The notes beneath the pieces were generated by a model. That model made no database searches, had not been told where the DNA came from, and was given only the letters and a program-made list of their open reading frames with translations. Of a DNA stretch of 64,000 bases, positions 16,849 through 25,572 are shown piece after piece. The DNA is from GWF2-33-9 sp964500435 (GTDB lineage Bacteria > Bacteroidota > Ignavibacteria > Kapaibacteriales > UBA2268). Location of the stretch: contig CAZCNL010000009.1 of NCBI GenBank assembly GCA_964500435.1, positions 58,182 through 122,181 of the forward strand, written 5' to 3'. The first letter of the stretch is position 1. Each line of letters opens with the position of its first letter. The position numbers and the translations under genes were made by a program.

Positions 16849-19437
16849 ATGAAAAAGATAATTTTCGTGATTTTGATTCTTTTTGGATTTTCTCACGCAT
16901 ATTCTGAATACATCAATTTTAGCGACAGTCAAATGAAGGAGATATTCCCTTCCACAACAAGATATGTGATAAGTTTAAGTGGTAATTGGGATTTTTCCAC
17001 AAATAATTCTAGCTGGGAAAGTATTAAAGTTCCAAATGTTACGACCAATTCCGGAAAATTGATTTACCAAAGACAATTCCGTATTGAAAAAGATTTACTG
17101 CCTAAATATGATTGGTCATTGTATTTCCTTGGCATGAGTTCAGAAGTTGAGGTTTATATAAATGAGCAATTTATTGGAAAATTTTCGAGCAATTACATCC
17201 CATTTACAGTTGATATACCAAAAAAAGTTCTCACAAATTCTAACAATACTATTAAATTGATAATGAATGGCTCGCAAGATTTAATTTCTTATCAATTACA
17301 AAACGATATTTTTTCACCTGAATTTATTAACGGAGTGCCCCGTGATATTTTCTTAATCGGTATGCCCCAATTAAATATATCGAATATTTTATATAGTTCT
17401 TCTATCGAAAGAACGATGACTTCCGCTACTATCAATATTTCTGCTACTATCACATCAAAAGATTTAGATAACTTGTCAAAATTTAGTTCTTTCGATTCCA
17501 CTAGTAACAAAATTATCAATACTAAATCTTTTTATATAAATTTTCAATTAAAAGATAAATCAAATGGTGCTGTTGTCGCTTCTTCTGATATGATACCTTT
17601 TAGTATTGAACCACAAAGAACTATCACAAAAAATTATAAGTTTAATCTAAGTGGTTTCAAAACTTGGTCTTATAGTTCACCAAATTTGTACGAAATTGTT
17701 TGCAAAGTTTATGCCGGTTCAAATTTAATTGATGAAAATATGAAAAATTTTGCTTTCAGATTATTCGAAACAAACAATAAAACTGACCGCAAAGAATTTC
17801 TTTTCAATGGTGAACCATTTAAGTTCAAAGGTGTTTATTATATTGAAAATTTTTATCACAATGGCAATATTATTTCTGGACACCGCTTCGATGAAGATTT
17901 TCGACAATTAAAGATATTGGGCGTGAACTCTATCATATTCAAATACTTTTACCCCAATCCTTACTTGTTGAGCCTTTGCGATAAGTATGGAATTATTGCA
18001 TTTATCGATTTGCCCCTTTACAACACGCCAAATAAATTATTGTCAAGTGAAACTGTAATTGCTAATATCAGTAACCAAGTAAAAAATATGATTCAAGTGT
18101 ATGCTGCAACACCTTCTCTTGTGGCTTTCGGGTTAGGTCAAGGTTTAGATGATAATACAACTGAATATGCCAATTTTTTAGAAAGAATTTCGAAAATCGT
18201 ACGTCAAAATACTGATAAATTGCTGTATAAGACAATATATCCACAAAACAAATTAACTCATAACGAGAATATAGATTTCTTTATTTTTCGCCCATTTATT
18301 TCTCACCAACCATTTGATAACTTAAACAATTTGTATAATATAACTCGAGAAAAACTAAAACCATTTCCTGTAATTTTTAGTTATGGCGTCGCAATTCAAA
18401 ATGACAATCACGAAGGTTACTCTGACCCTTTAAGTGTTGAATTCCAAGGTTATTATGCACAAAATTTATATAAAATATCTATTGTAAATAACGGCTACGG
18501 CTCATTTTTCTGCGATTTCAATGATTATCACTCCTTGAACCCATTGCTTTCTACAAGAGCGATATATGATAAATATGTATCCAAAGGAATTCTGGATTTA
18601 AACAAAAAAAATAAAACATCTTTCGCTGTTTTGAAAGCATTATTTAACGAAGAAAATGAGCCTCTAATCGATATTGGTAATTATTCAAATACTAATTATC
18701 TTTTTATTATTTTAAGTTTACTATTAATCATTACCTTTTTCTTAGTATTTTCCCGATTCCGACGCTTCCAAGAATACTTCATTCGAGCAATTTTCCGTCC
18801 TTATAATTTTTATGCAGATATCCGAGACCAAAGAATTTTATCACCTTCATTTACTTACTTTTTAGGTTTTATGATTGCATTAACATTAGGAATATTTGTA
18901 GAATCCTTATTTAGTTTCTACAAAACATCAGAATTATTCCAATATATCCTAATGGTCTTTATTCCTAATCCATCGATTTTAAGCCTTTTATTCGAAATAA
19001 TTTGGATGCCATTAGTAGGAATTATAGTTTTTGCAATTTTATATTTAATCAAAATGTATATTATTGCGTTAATTATTCGCATATTTGCTTACTTTAAACA
19101 TTTGAATGTACATCAATTCGATTTAATGAACATTGTCTTTTGGGGCAGCTTACCTATAATCTTTTTATTACCTGTCGATATAATTTTATTCAAACTTTTG
19201 CAAATAAATTCAATTTTCTTTAATATCTTACTCATATTCTCAATTTTAATTTTTATTTATACAATTTTCAGAATTTTGAAAGCAACTGCTGTGTTATTCG
19301 ACATAACCTTCGAAAAAGTATATTTAGTGGGAATTGGGGTAATAGCAATTATTTTCATCGGTTTATATATCTTTTATCAATCTCAATCTAATTTCATTAG
19401 TTCATTATCATATTATTTTTCTGTATTAATTAATTAA
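16849..19437 (+). CDS. GH2-like (beta-galactosidase/glucuronidase fold) membrane protein lacking catalytic glutamates
   Basis: 862 aa from the ATG at 16849, which is followed directly by a signal peptide (MKKIIFVILILFGF); a TTG 42 bases earlier is in frame but would put charged residues before it. After the signal come a jelly-roll sugar-binding domain (about 35-155), an Ig-like sandwich (about 175-310) and a TIM-barrel-like region (about 315-600), as in glycoside hydrolase family 2. The acid/base site that reads GNE in active enzymes reads 'FGLGQGLD', and the nucleophile site SEYG reads 'IFSYGV'. The last ~230 residues hold six or seven membrane helices resembling a Yip1-type domain. Probably a non-catalytic membrane-anchored glycan-binding protein; function unknown. 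fmt follows 6 bases after the stop. Confidence 0.75.
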   Translation: MKKIIFVILILFGFSHAYSEYINFSDSQMKEIFPSTTRYVISLSGNWDFSTNNSSWESIKVPNVTTNSGKLIYQRQFRIEKDLLPKYDWSLYFLGMSSEVEVYINEQFIGKFSSNYIPFTVDIPKKVLTNSNNTIKLIMNGSQDLISYQLQNDIFSPEFINGVPRDIFLIGMPQLNISNILYSSSIERTMTSATINISATITSKDLDNLSKFSSFDSTSNKIINTKSFYINFQLKDKSNGAVVASSDMIPFSIEPQRTITKNYKFNLSGFKTWSYSSPNLYEIVCKVYAGSNLIDENMKNFAFRLFETNNKTDRKEFLFNGEPFKFKGVYYIENFYHNGNIISGHRFDEDFRQLKILGVNSIIFKYFYPNPYLLSLCDKYGIIAFIDLPLYNTPNKLLSSETVIANISNQVKNMIQVYAATPSLVAFGLGQGLDDNTTEYANFLERISKIVRQNTDKLLYKTIYPQNKLTHNENIDFFIFRPFISHQPFDNLNNLYNITREKLKPFPVIFSYGVAIQNDNHEGYSDPLSVEFQGYYAQNLYKISIVNNGYGSFFCDFNDYHSLNPLLSTRAIYDKYVSKGILDLNKKNKTSFAVLKALFNEENEPLIDIGNYSNTNYLFIILSLLLIITFFLVFSRFRRFQEYFIRAIFRPYNFYADIRDQRILSPSFTYFLGFMIALTLGIFVESLFSFYKTSELFQYILMVFIPNPSILSLLFEIIWMPLVGIIVFAILYLIKMYIIALIIRIFAYFKHLNVHQFDLMNIVFWGSLPIIFLLPVDIILFKLLQINSIFFNILLIFSILIFIYTIFRILKATAVLFDITFEKVYLVGIGVIAIIFIGLYIFYQSQSNFISSLSYYFSVLIN

Positions 19438-19443
19438 AAAATA

Positions 19444-20367
19444 ATGACAAAGATTGTATTTTTTGGAACACCTCAAATAGCCGTACCAGTTTTGGTTGAA
19501 ATAAATAAATTATACCAAGTGGTCGCTGTCGTTACAAATACAGATAAAGAGCAAGGTCGTGGACGAAAAATACAACCATCAGAAATTAAAGTTGCGGCTG
19601 AAAAATTAAATTTAAAATTATTACAACCCGAAGATTTGAAATCAGAAGAATTCGAAAACGAACTCCGTCAGTTAGACTCTGATATTTTTCTTGTTTTCGC
19701 ATATAAAATCTTACCTGCAACATTGTTATCTATACCAAAGTATGGTTCGTTCAATATTCATCCAAGTTTGTTACCAAAATATCGAGGTGCTGCCCCAATT
19801 AATCACACAATAATCAATGGTGACAAAGAAACTGGTATAACAACTTTTTTGATGGAAGAAAAAATCGACGCAGGCGGAATATTACTGCAAGAAAAGTTCA
19901 CATTAGAAGATGATTTAACAGCAGGTGATTTACAAAATATAGTTATGCAAAAAGCGCCGCAAATTGCTATTAAAACTATCGAAAAATTGATTAGCGGCGA
20001 TAAATCAGTTATACCACAAGACCCTTCACTCGTTTCTAAAGCACCTAAAATTTTTCGTGAAAATTGCGAATTAAATTTCAATAACCCCGCAACTAAAATC
20101 AAAAACTTTATCAATGGAGTTTCACCTAATCCAGGTGCTTGGAAAATTTGGAATGGGAAAAATATCAAATTTTTACGTGCGAAACTTGCTGAAAGTTCTA
20201 TGCATTTGGAACCCGCAAAATATTTAATAACTCAAAAAAAGATGTTCATTGGTTGTGCAGATGGTGCTATTGAAATTTTAGAAATCCAACCCGAAGGAAA
20301 AAAATATATGAAAATCATTGATTTTATTAATGGATTCAAAGGTGAAAAAGAAGGTTTAATAATATAA
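19444..20367 (+). CDS. fmt: Methionyl-tRNA formyltransferase
   Basis: 307 aa, the normal length. The N-terminal formyltransferase domain has 'FFGTPQIAVPVL', the catalytic 'FNIHPSLLPKYRGAAPI' with Asn and His, and 'TGITTFLMEEKIDAGGIL' with the catalytic Asp; the C-terminal OB-like domain is present ('NGVSPNPGAW'). It formylates Met-tRNAi using 10-formyl-THF for translation initiation. It sits 6 bases after the GH2-like gene and is likely co-transcribed with it, an unusual partner; the common neighbour def is not present. Confidence 0.97.
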   Translation: MTKIVFFGTPQIAVPVLVEINKLYQVVAVVTNTDKEQGRGRKIQPSEIKVAAEKLNLKLLQPEDLKSEEFENELRQLDSDIFLVFAYKILPATLLSIPKYGSFNIHPSLLPKYRGAAPINHTIINGDKETGITTFLMEEKIDAGGILLQEKFTLEDDLTAGDLQNIVMQKAPQIAIKTIEKLISGDKSVIPQDPSLVSKAPKIFRENCELNFNNPATKIKNFINGVSPNPGAWKIWNGKNIKFLRAKLAESSMHLEPAKYLITQKKMFIGCADGAIEILEIQPEGKKYMKIIDFINGFKGEKEGLII

Positions 20368-20512
20368 ATTCCTTATCTTTGACTTAACTTGATTTGTCTT
20401 TAAAATTTGTGTTAATGTATTCTAAAATATATTTTTTTAATTCTTTTGTCGATTTAATTTTTATAAAAATTTGAATTATTTTTATTAATAATGTAATTTT
20501 TCTTAATTTTAC

Positions 20513-20539
20513 TTGTTATACTATTTACAAGTATAACAA
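20513..20539. promoter_or_regulatory. Inverted repeat just upstream of the first giant T9SS gene
   Basis: Perfect 10-base arms TTGTTATACT and AGTATAACAA are separated by 7 bases and end 11 bases before the ATG at 20551. It could be a repressor operator or a 5'-UTR hairpin covering the initiation region. There is no T-run after it, so it is not a terminator. Confidence 0.45.
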
Positions 20540-20550
20540 AATTAATAATT

Positions 20551-23500
20551 ATGAAAATAAAATATCAAAAATATATTTTTTTACTGTTGACACTTTGTTT
20601 TTTGAGCTTCAATAAGCTTTTATCAACAGAACAGTTCTCTTCATACGAAGGAACTACATTCCTTGTCTCATTTATGCAAAACGAGTTTTATGTCGTAAAT
20701 GATGCAGTAGGAGTAGAACTCAAAATATTCGTTTCAACAAGACAAAAAACAAATATACAAGTAACATATCCAGGCGGAACTTGGGAAAGTTATACAATAC
20801 CCGCCGATTCAGTTTTAATCTTAAATATTTCCAATAAATATTATTACACAGAAAGTGAAGTTGTTCAAAACGGGGCAATTGAAATAAAAACAGATAACCC
20901 AGTTGTTGTTTATGCATTTAATAGTCAACCGCACTCAAGCGATAGTTATGTTTGTGTACCAGTTTCAAACTGGGGAAACGAATATGCTGTTTTGTCTGTA
21001 CCAAACGACCAATATACACCCGTAAGCGCTCCACCAACAAAACAAGATTCAATTATTCAATACACACCACGTTCTTCTGAATTTTTATTAATTGCTGGTT
21101 ACGATGATACACGTGTTACTTTCCGACCAAAAGCCTTGACAGAAAAAGGTAAGCAGGTTGATAATTATTACACAATTCTTTTGAACAAAGGTGATACATA
21201 TTTAGTAAAATCATATCAATATCCACGTGGTTTTGGTGACTTGACAGGCACGATGATAAAATCAACAAAACCAATTGGTGTGCTTTCCGGACACGTCCGC
21301 ACTGCTTTACCGCAAAACTTACCACCAGGTAAAGATAGTAAAGACCACCTCGTCGAAATGCTCGCACCAATTAGTTCTTGGGGCAAGACATATATATCTT
21401 TACCTTTTGGCGTTAATCCTTATGGTGATTTATTTCGTGTAATGGCAATAGAACCCGGTACAAAATTGCAAATATTTACTTCAGAATTCCCAACTGAATA
21501 TAATTTTGTTGATTCCTTGGAAGTAAAATCTTTCAATGACATCAATGTTCCCGCAATTTGGCAAGCGAGCAAACCAATTCAAATCGGTCAATTTATGCAA
21601 AGAAGTGGAATAGAGCCTGAATCAAAAGACTTCGACCCTTCAATGGTTTTGCTTCCACCTAAAGAGCAATTTGTTCAAAGAGTATTATTTACAACTCCAG
21701 GCGGCGTTTTCTATAATCCTCAACAATACTCCGCTCATTATGTAGCCTTAATTGCCGAAGAATCATCTTTAAATTCACTTTATTTGGATGGAATTCGTGT
21801 TGACACAATTTCTAAAATAAGAATTAATAAAATAATCAATACAGATTTACATTGGGATATAATTCCGCTTTCTCGTGGCACTCACGAATTAGTTGCTTTG
21901 GATGGTAGATTTTCCGGTGTTCTCTATGGTATCGGCGAATTTGATTCATACGCAATGGTTTTAGGTGCTTCATTACTCAAACCTGATGTTAATGATAATA
22001 TGGGACCTATAATCAAAACAAATGTCCAGTGTTATTCAATTAATGGCAGTGCCTTTGATTTTCCTTCCAGCGACGCAACAGGTATTAATTTTGGTAAAGT
22101 TAATGATAATGAGACTTATAACTTTGGTTATACAATTTTCCCCGCTGCACCAAACGATACTGTAATTTCCTTCATTGCAGGGGTTAAAGATATATACAGT
22201 CCCGCAAAATTTGTTATTGATTTTTGGGATAAACAAGGCAATAAAAGCACTTATTCTTACGAACATTTTCCTGTTTCAATTTCATTTACAAGTTCTCTCG
22301 ACTTTGGTACAGTTAGTTGGACAGATTCATTATGTTTAGATTTCATCGTTAAAAATGATGGGAAACAAGCTATTGCTTTCGATTCAATCTCATTTCCAAA
22401 AGACCCAAGACTTAAGATATATAATATGAACTCAATTTCCGATAGTTTATATCCAAATGAATCAATTTATGGAACAATATGTTTTGCACCTAAAGGCTCA
22501 ATAAATCAATTGAATGATGAGATTGCTTTTTCTTTTGGTTGTGGAATTAAAAAAAGAATACCAATCATAGCTAATCTCGTCGCTCCTGCAATTGTTACGA
22601 GAGGTTGGGATTTCGGAAATGTCTATTTGCAAGATTCTGCTGAACATACTATTTCAATTAAAAATATCGGCAATATAAATATTCGAATTGATTCATTATA
22701 TTTCTTACAACCAGATTCACATTTTGAGTTCCTAACGAGCGGAATTTTTCCATATAATTTGCAACCTGATTCAACATTACAAATAATTACAAAATTCAAA
22801 CCAAATCGTCGCCAATATGAATATACAGAACTACGATTTGCAAACAATCTGAAAATGTCGAATAGCGTTCTCGTATCTGGAACTGGGGTCGCACCTTTAT
22901 TTACTGATTATGTTCTGGATTTCGGTAAAAAAAGAGTGGGCACAACAAACGATACAACGATTAAAATCACAAACGATGGAAATATTTCTTCTACTTTAAC
23001 TTTTAAACAATTTTTGCTAAAAGATTTCGACGATAGCAATTCTCAAACAATTCAAAATATCAACGATAATGTCCCAGCTCTTGGATTTATCAATTTGAAT
23101 TTTAATTATAATCCACAAAATACCGATAATTATCACATTGCATCATTACTTAATTGTGATTGGTTGCCTCATCCAGAAATAATATTGGAAATAAAAGGTC
23201 AGGGTACAATTCCTGAAATTTCGACAAATAATATAAATTTCGACACTGTCATTGTATTTACTACAAAGAATATCATACAAAAATCAATTTATAATAAGGG
23301 AAATGAAACTTTAACAATTGATTCAATTTTCGCTCTTAGTGGAGATTTAAATTCATTTAATATAAATTATAATTCTCTGAAAGATTTAAAAATCCCCGAA
23401 AATGGTTCATTAGACTTATCTGTTGATTTTAATCCACAAAAACTTGGCAAGCATAAACTTCTTTTAGGTGTTGTCAATGATGCTATGCCCGCATACCAAA

Positions 23501-24582
23501 GAAAAATCGATACAATCGAAGTTTTAGGTTATGCCATTGCTCCTGAAGAACTAAATGTAGATGTGAAATTAACTGGCGATGGCGATTATTCCACGTGTTT
23601 GAAAGATACACTTTTTGCAAGGTTTGTTAATGATGATAATATTGAAGTATTTTTAACTGACTTAAAAATGCTTAAATACCCCGATAACATTGATGCTACA
23701 ATCATTCAAGACGTTCAAAATTTATTACCAATTGAAATTAAACCTCATTCCGAATTTAAATTACCTATACAAATTTTATTGCATTATAATCAAACAGCAG
23801 AAATTCAAGTTATTGGTACTTTTAATAATAAAATCGAAAAATCATCCACTCTTAAAATAGAGCCCAAAACATATAAAATTCAAATTTCAAATCTTGATGA
23901 TTTAAATCCATTACCTGGAGATACTTTGCAAGTAGCACTTTCAGGCTTAGTTGAAAGCTCAACAGATGTTCCTGTAAAATTTGATATTTCAATAAAATTA
24001 GATAAAGATATTCTTTATTGTTTAAAAAATAAATCAGAAATAATAATAAAAACAAAGAACGAACAAATCACTGTGCCAGTAACAATCAATCAAACAAAAG
24101 ATGAAATTTTAATAAGTTGGGATTATCAACCTATTTATTTGGAAAAAAATTCTCAGTGGAATTTAACATTATCATTTTTAGCATTGCTTACAGATAAAAA
24201 AGGTACAGATATCAATATAACATTATTATCAAATGATTGTTATGATGCGTCAAATAACTCATTCAAAGCCAATCTTCGAGAAGTTTGTATGAATACGATG
24301 CGTCCTATAATTATAATAGATGACCAACCAACTTTAAGTATTTATCCCAATCCAGTAAATAATTTGTTAAAAATTGATTTAGAATTGAAAAAAAATTCTT
24401 ATATTTACATTTCCATTTTTGATATTTTCGGAAAAGAATTAATTTTGGAAAATAATTTTTTGTCAAAAGGAAAATATTTCCTAATTTATGTAGTTGAAAA
24501 TATGACAAATGGAAAATACTTTTTGCGAACCGTCGTTAACGGAAAAATTGAATTTAATAATGTAATAAATATAATTAGGTGA
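20551..24582 (+). CDS. Giant secreted protein: IgGFc-binding-like N-terminus, Ig-like anchor repeats, T9SS sorting domain
   Basis: 1343 aa. Signal peptide at 1-25; an IgGFc-binding-type N-terminal region (about 40-480) recognisable by 'DNPVVVYAFNSQPHSSDSY' and repeated 'KPIG/KPIQ' strands; several Ig-like repeats of the 'choice-of-anchor D'/ASPM-HYDIN kind (about 570-1000) with the recurrent 'LDFGTVSW / WDFGNVYL / LDFGKKRVG' opening; and a C-terminal T9SS type A sorting domain from residue 1262 ('SIYPNPVNN'). It should be exported through Sec, then T9SS, and displayed or released. It is a paralogue of the protein at 33044-37558. The gene has a 10-bp inverted repeat before its ATG and is followed 3 bases later by a beta-barrel gene. 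Precise function unknown. Confidence 0.85.
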   Translation: MKIKYQKYIFLLLTLCFLSFNKLLSTEQFSSYEGTTFLVSFMQNEFYVVNDAVGVELKIFVSTRQKTNIQVTYPGGTWESYTIPADSVLILNISNKYYYTESEVVQNGAIEIKTDNPVVVYAFNSQPHSSDSYVCVPVSNWGNEYAVLSVPNDQYTPVSAPPTKQDSIIQYTPRSSEFLLIAGYDDTRVTFRPKALTEKGKQVDNYYTILLNKGDTYLVKSYQYPRGFGDLTGTMIKSTKPIGVLSGHVRTALPQNLPPGKDSKDHLVEMLAPISSWGKTYISLPFGVNPYGDLFRVMAIEPGTKLQIFTSEFPTEYNFVDSLEVKSFNDINVPAIWQASKPIQIGQFMQRSGIEPESKDFDPSMVLLPPKEQFVQRVLFTTPGGVFYNPQQYSAHYVALIAEESSLNSLYLDGIRVDTISKIRINKIINTDLHWDIIPLSRGTHELVALDGRFSGVLYGIGEFDSYAMVLGASLLKPDVNDNMGPIIKTNVQCYSINGSAFDFPSSDATGINFGKVNDNETYNFGYTIFPAAPNDTVISFIAGVKDIYSPAKFVIDFWDKQGNKSTYSYEHFPVSISFTSSLDFGTVSWTDSLCLDFIVKNDGKQAIAFDSISFPKDPRLKIYNMNSISDSLYPNESIYGTICFAPKGSINQLNDEIAFSFGCGIKKRIPIIANLVAPAIVTRGWDFGNVYLQDSAEHTISIKNIGNINIRIDSLYFLQPDSHFEFLTSGIFPYNLQPDSTLQIITKFKPNRRQYEYTELRFANNLKMSNSVLVSGTGVAPLFTDYVLDFGKKRVGTTNDTTIKITNDGNISSTLTFKQFLLKDFDDSNSQTIQNINDNVPALGFINLNFNYNPQNTDNYHIASLLNCDWLPHPEIILEIKGQGTIPEISTNNINFDTVIVFTTKNIIQKSIYNKGNETLTIDSIFALSGDLNSFNINYNSLKDLKIPENGSLDLSVDFNPQKLGKHKLLLGVVNDAMPAYQRKIDTIEVLGYAIAPEELNVDVKLTGDGDYSTCLKDTLFARFVNDDNIEVFLTDLKMLKYPDNIDATIIQDVQNLLPIEIKPHSEFKLPIQILLHYNQTAEIQVIGTFNNKIEKSSTLKIEPKTYKIQISNLDDLNPLPGDTLQVALSGLVESSTDVPVKFDISIKLDKDILYCLKNKSEIIIKTKNEQITVPVTINQTKDEILISWDYQPIYLEKNSQWNLTLSFLALLTDKKGTDINITLLSNDCYDASNNSFKANLREVCMNTMRPIIIIDDQPTLSIYPNPVNNLLKIDLELKKNSYIYISIFDIFGKELILENNFLSKGKYFLIYVVENMTNGKYFLRTVVNGKIEFNNVINIIR

Positions 24583-24585
24583 AAA

Positions 24586-25443
24586 ATGCGTATTCATTTA
24601 CTCACATTAGCTGTTTTGCTATCACTATTTAGCATTGACACAAAAGCTCAAGAGTTGGAGAACCCTTTAAATCCATACCAAGAAACTCGTCCAATATTTA
24701 TTGGACCAGTCTTTGGGTATAATAGAGCGATGCATAGTGTTAGCCTCAAAACATTCGCTGATGCCGGGAATCCAAATTCAGCCCCTTGCCCTACTTTCGA
24801 AAATGGCAATGATAACGGCTTCTTTATCGGATTTACTTACGAACATATTCTCGGTGATTTCAAAAACTCTAACTCCTCTATCATCGTTAGAGCTATGTAC
24901 CAAACAATGCCATCTTATTTGGAAATTGGTGGAGATGCCTATCCTTCTAACGTTACTATTGTTGATGCGAACGGTAATGTAATTAAAGAAGAGGTGGTTT
25001 TATCTTCAACAATACACACAAACACTGTAAAATATGATATGGCAACATTGGATGTAGTTTACAAACTAAACCCAATCGAAGGTATGACACTCGGTTTTAC
25101 GATTGGACCTACTTTCGACTTTGCCTTAACTAAAACTTACGACCAACAATTTAAACTTTTAACGCCAACAAATGCTCGCTTTAAACGCCCTGACAATTGG
25201 CAAGAATTAGGCATTCAATATGCAAATAACGATAGAACTATTATTGTTAATAGTGGCGATATTCCTAATTCAAGTGCCTTCCGTTTTGGTGTAAAACTCG
25301 GTGTTCAATACGAAATTCTTTTCGGAAGAATGTATGTCGTTCCTGGTATTGCTTATAATTTTGGTATAACAAACTTAAATAGCGACCAAAGTTGGAAAGT
25401 TAATGCACTTCAAATTGGATTTGATGTTAGATTTTCTATATAG
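24586..25443 (+). CDS. Outer-membrane beta-barrel protein (PorT/OmpA-barrel-like)
   Basis: 285 aa. Signal peptide (1-21, ending KAQ), then alternating strands with glycine/aromatic edges such as 'FIGFTYEHILG', 'GMTLGFTIGPTFDFAL' and 'FRFGVKLGVQYEILFG', ending in 'ALQIGFDVRFSI', whose near-terminal Phe suits BAM-mediated insertion. It starts 3 bases after the stop of the giant T9SS protein; its SD (AGGTGA) overlaps that stop codon, so the two are translationally coupled. That coupling suggests it anchors or helps display its neighbour, which is inference. No specific family can be fixed. Confidence 0.75.
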   Translation: MRIHLLTLAVLLSLFSIDTKAQELENPLNPYQETRPIFIGPVFGYNRAMHSVSLKTFADAGNPNSAPCPTFENGNDNGFFIGFTYEHILGDFKNSNSSIIVRAMYQTMPSYLEIGGDAYPSNVTIVDANGNVIKEEVVLSSTIHTNTVKYDMATLDVVYKLNPIEGMTLGFTIGPTFDFALTKTYDQQFKLLTPTNARFKRPDNWQELGIQYANNDRTIIVNSGDIPNSSAFRFGVKLGVQYEILFGRMYVVPGIAYNFGITNLNSDQSWKVNALQIGFDVRFSI

Positions 25444-25518
25444 GATAAATATATTTTTTCATTTTATTTTCATCCTTTATTTTAAAATTAATTACAATCT
25501 TTTTCCCAAAAAAAACAA

Positions 25519-25549
25519 AAAAGAGGTAGTTAAAAAAACTACCTCTTTT
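25519..25549. terminator. Bidirectional rho-independent terminator
   Basis: A perfect 13-bp stem (AAAAGAGGTAGTT / AACTACCTCTTTT) with a 5-base A loop lies between two convergent genes. It has A-runs on the left and T-runs on the right, so it can end the beta-barrel transcript (plus) and the aconitase transcript (minus). Confidence 0.9.
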
Positions 25550-25572
25550 AATTTTAACTGTTTTTGAATCAA

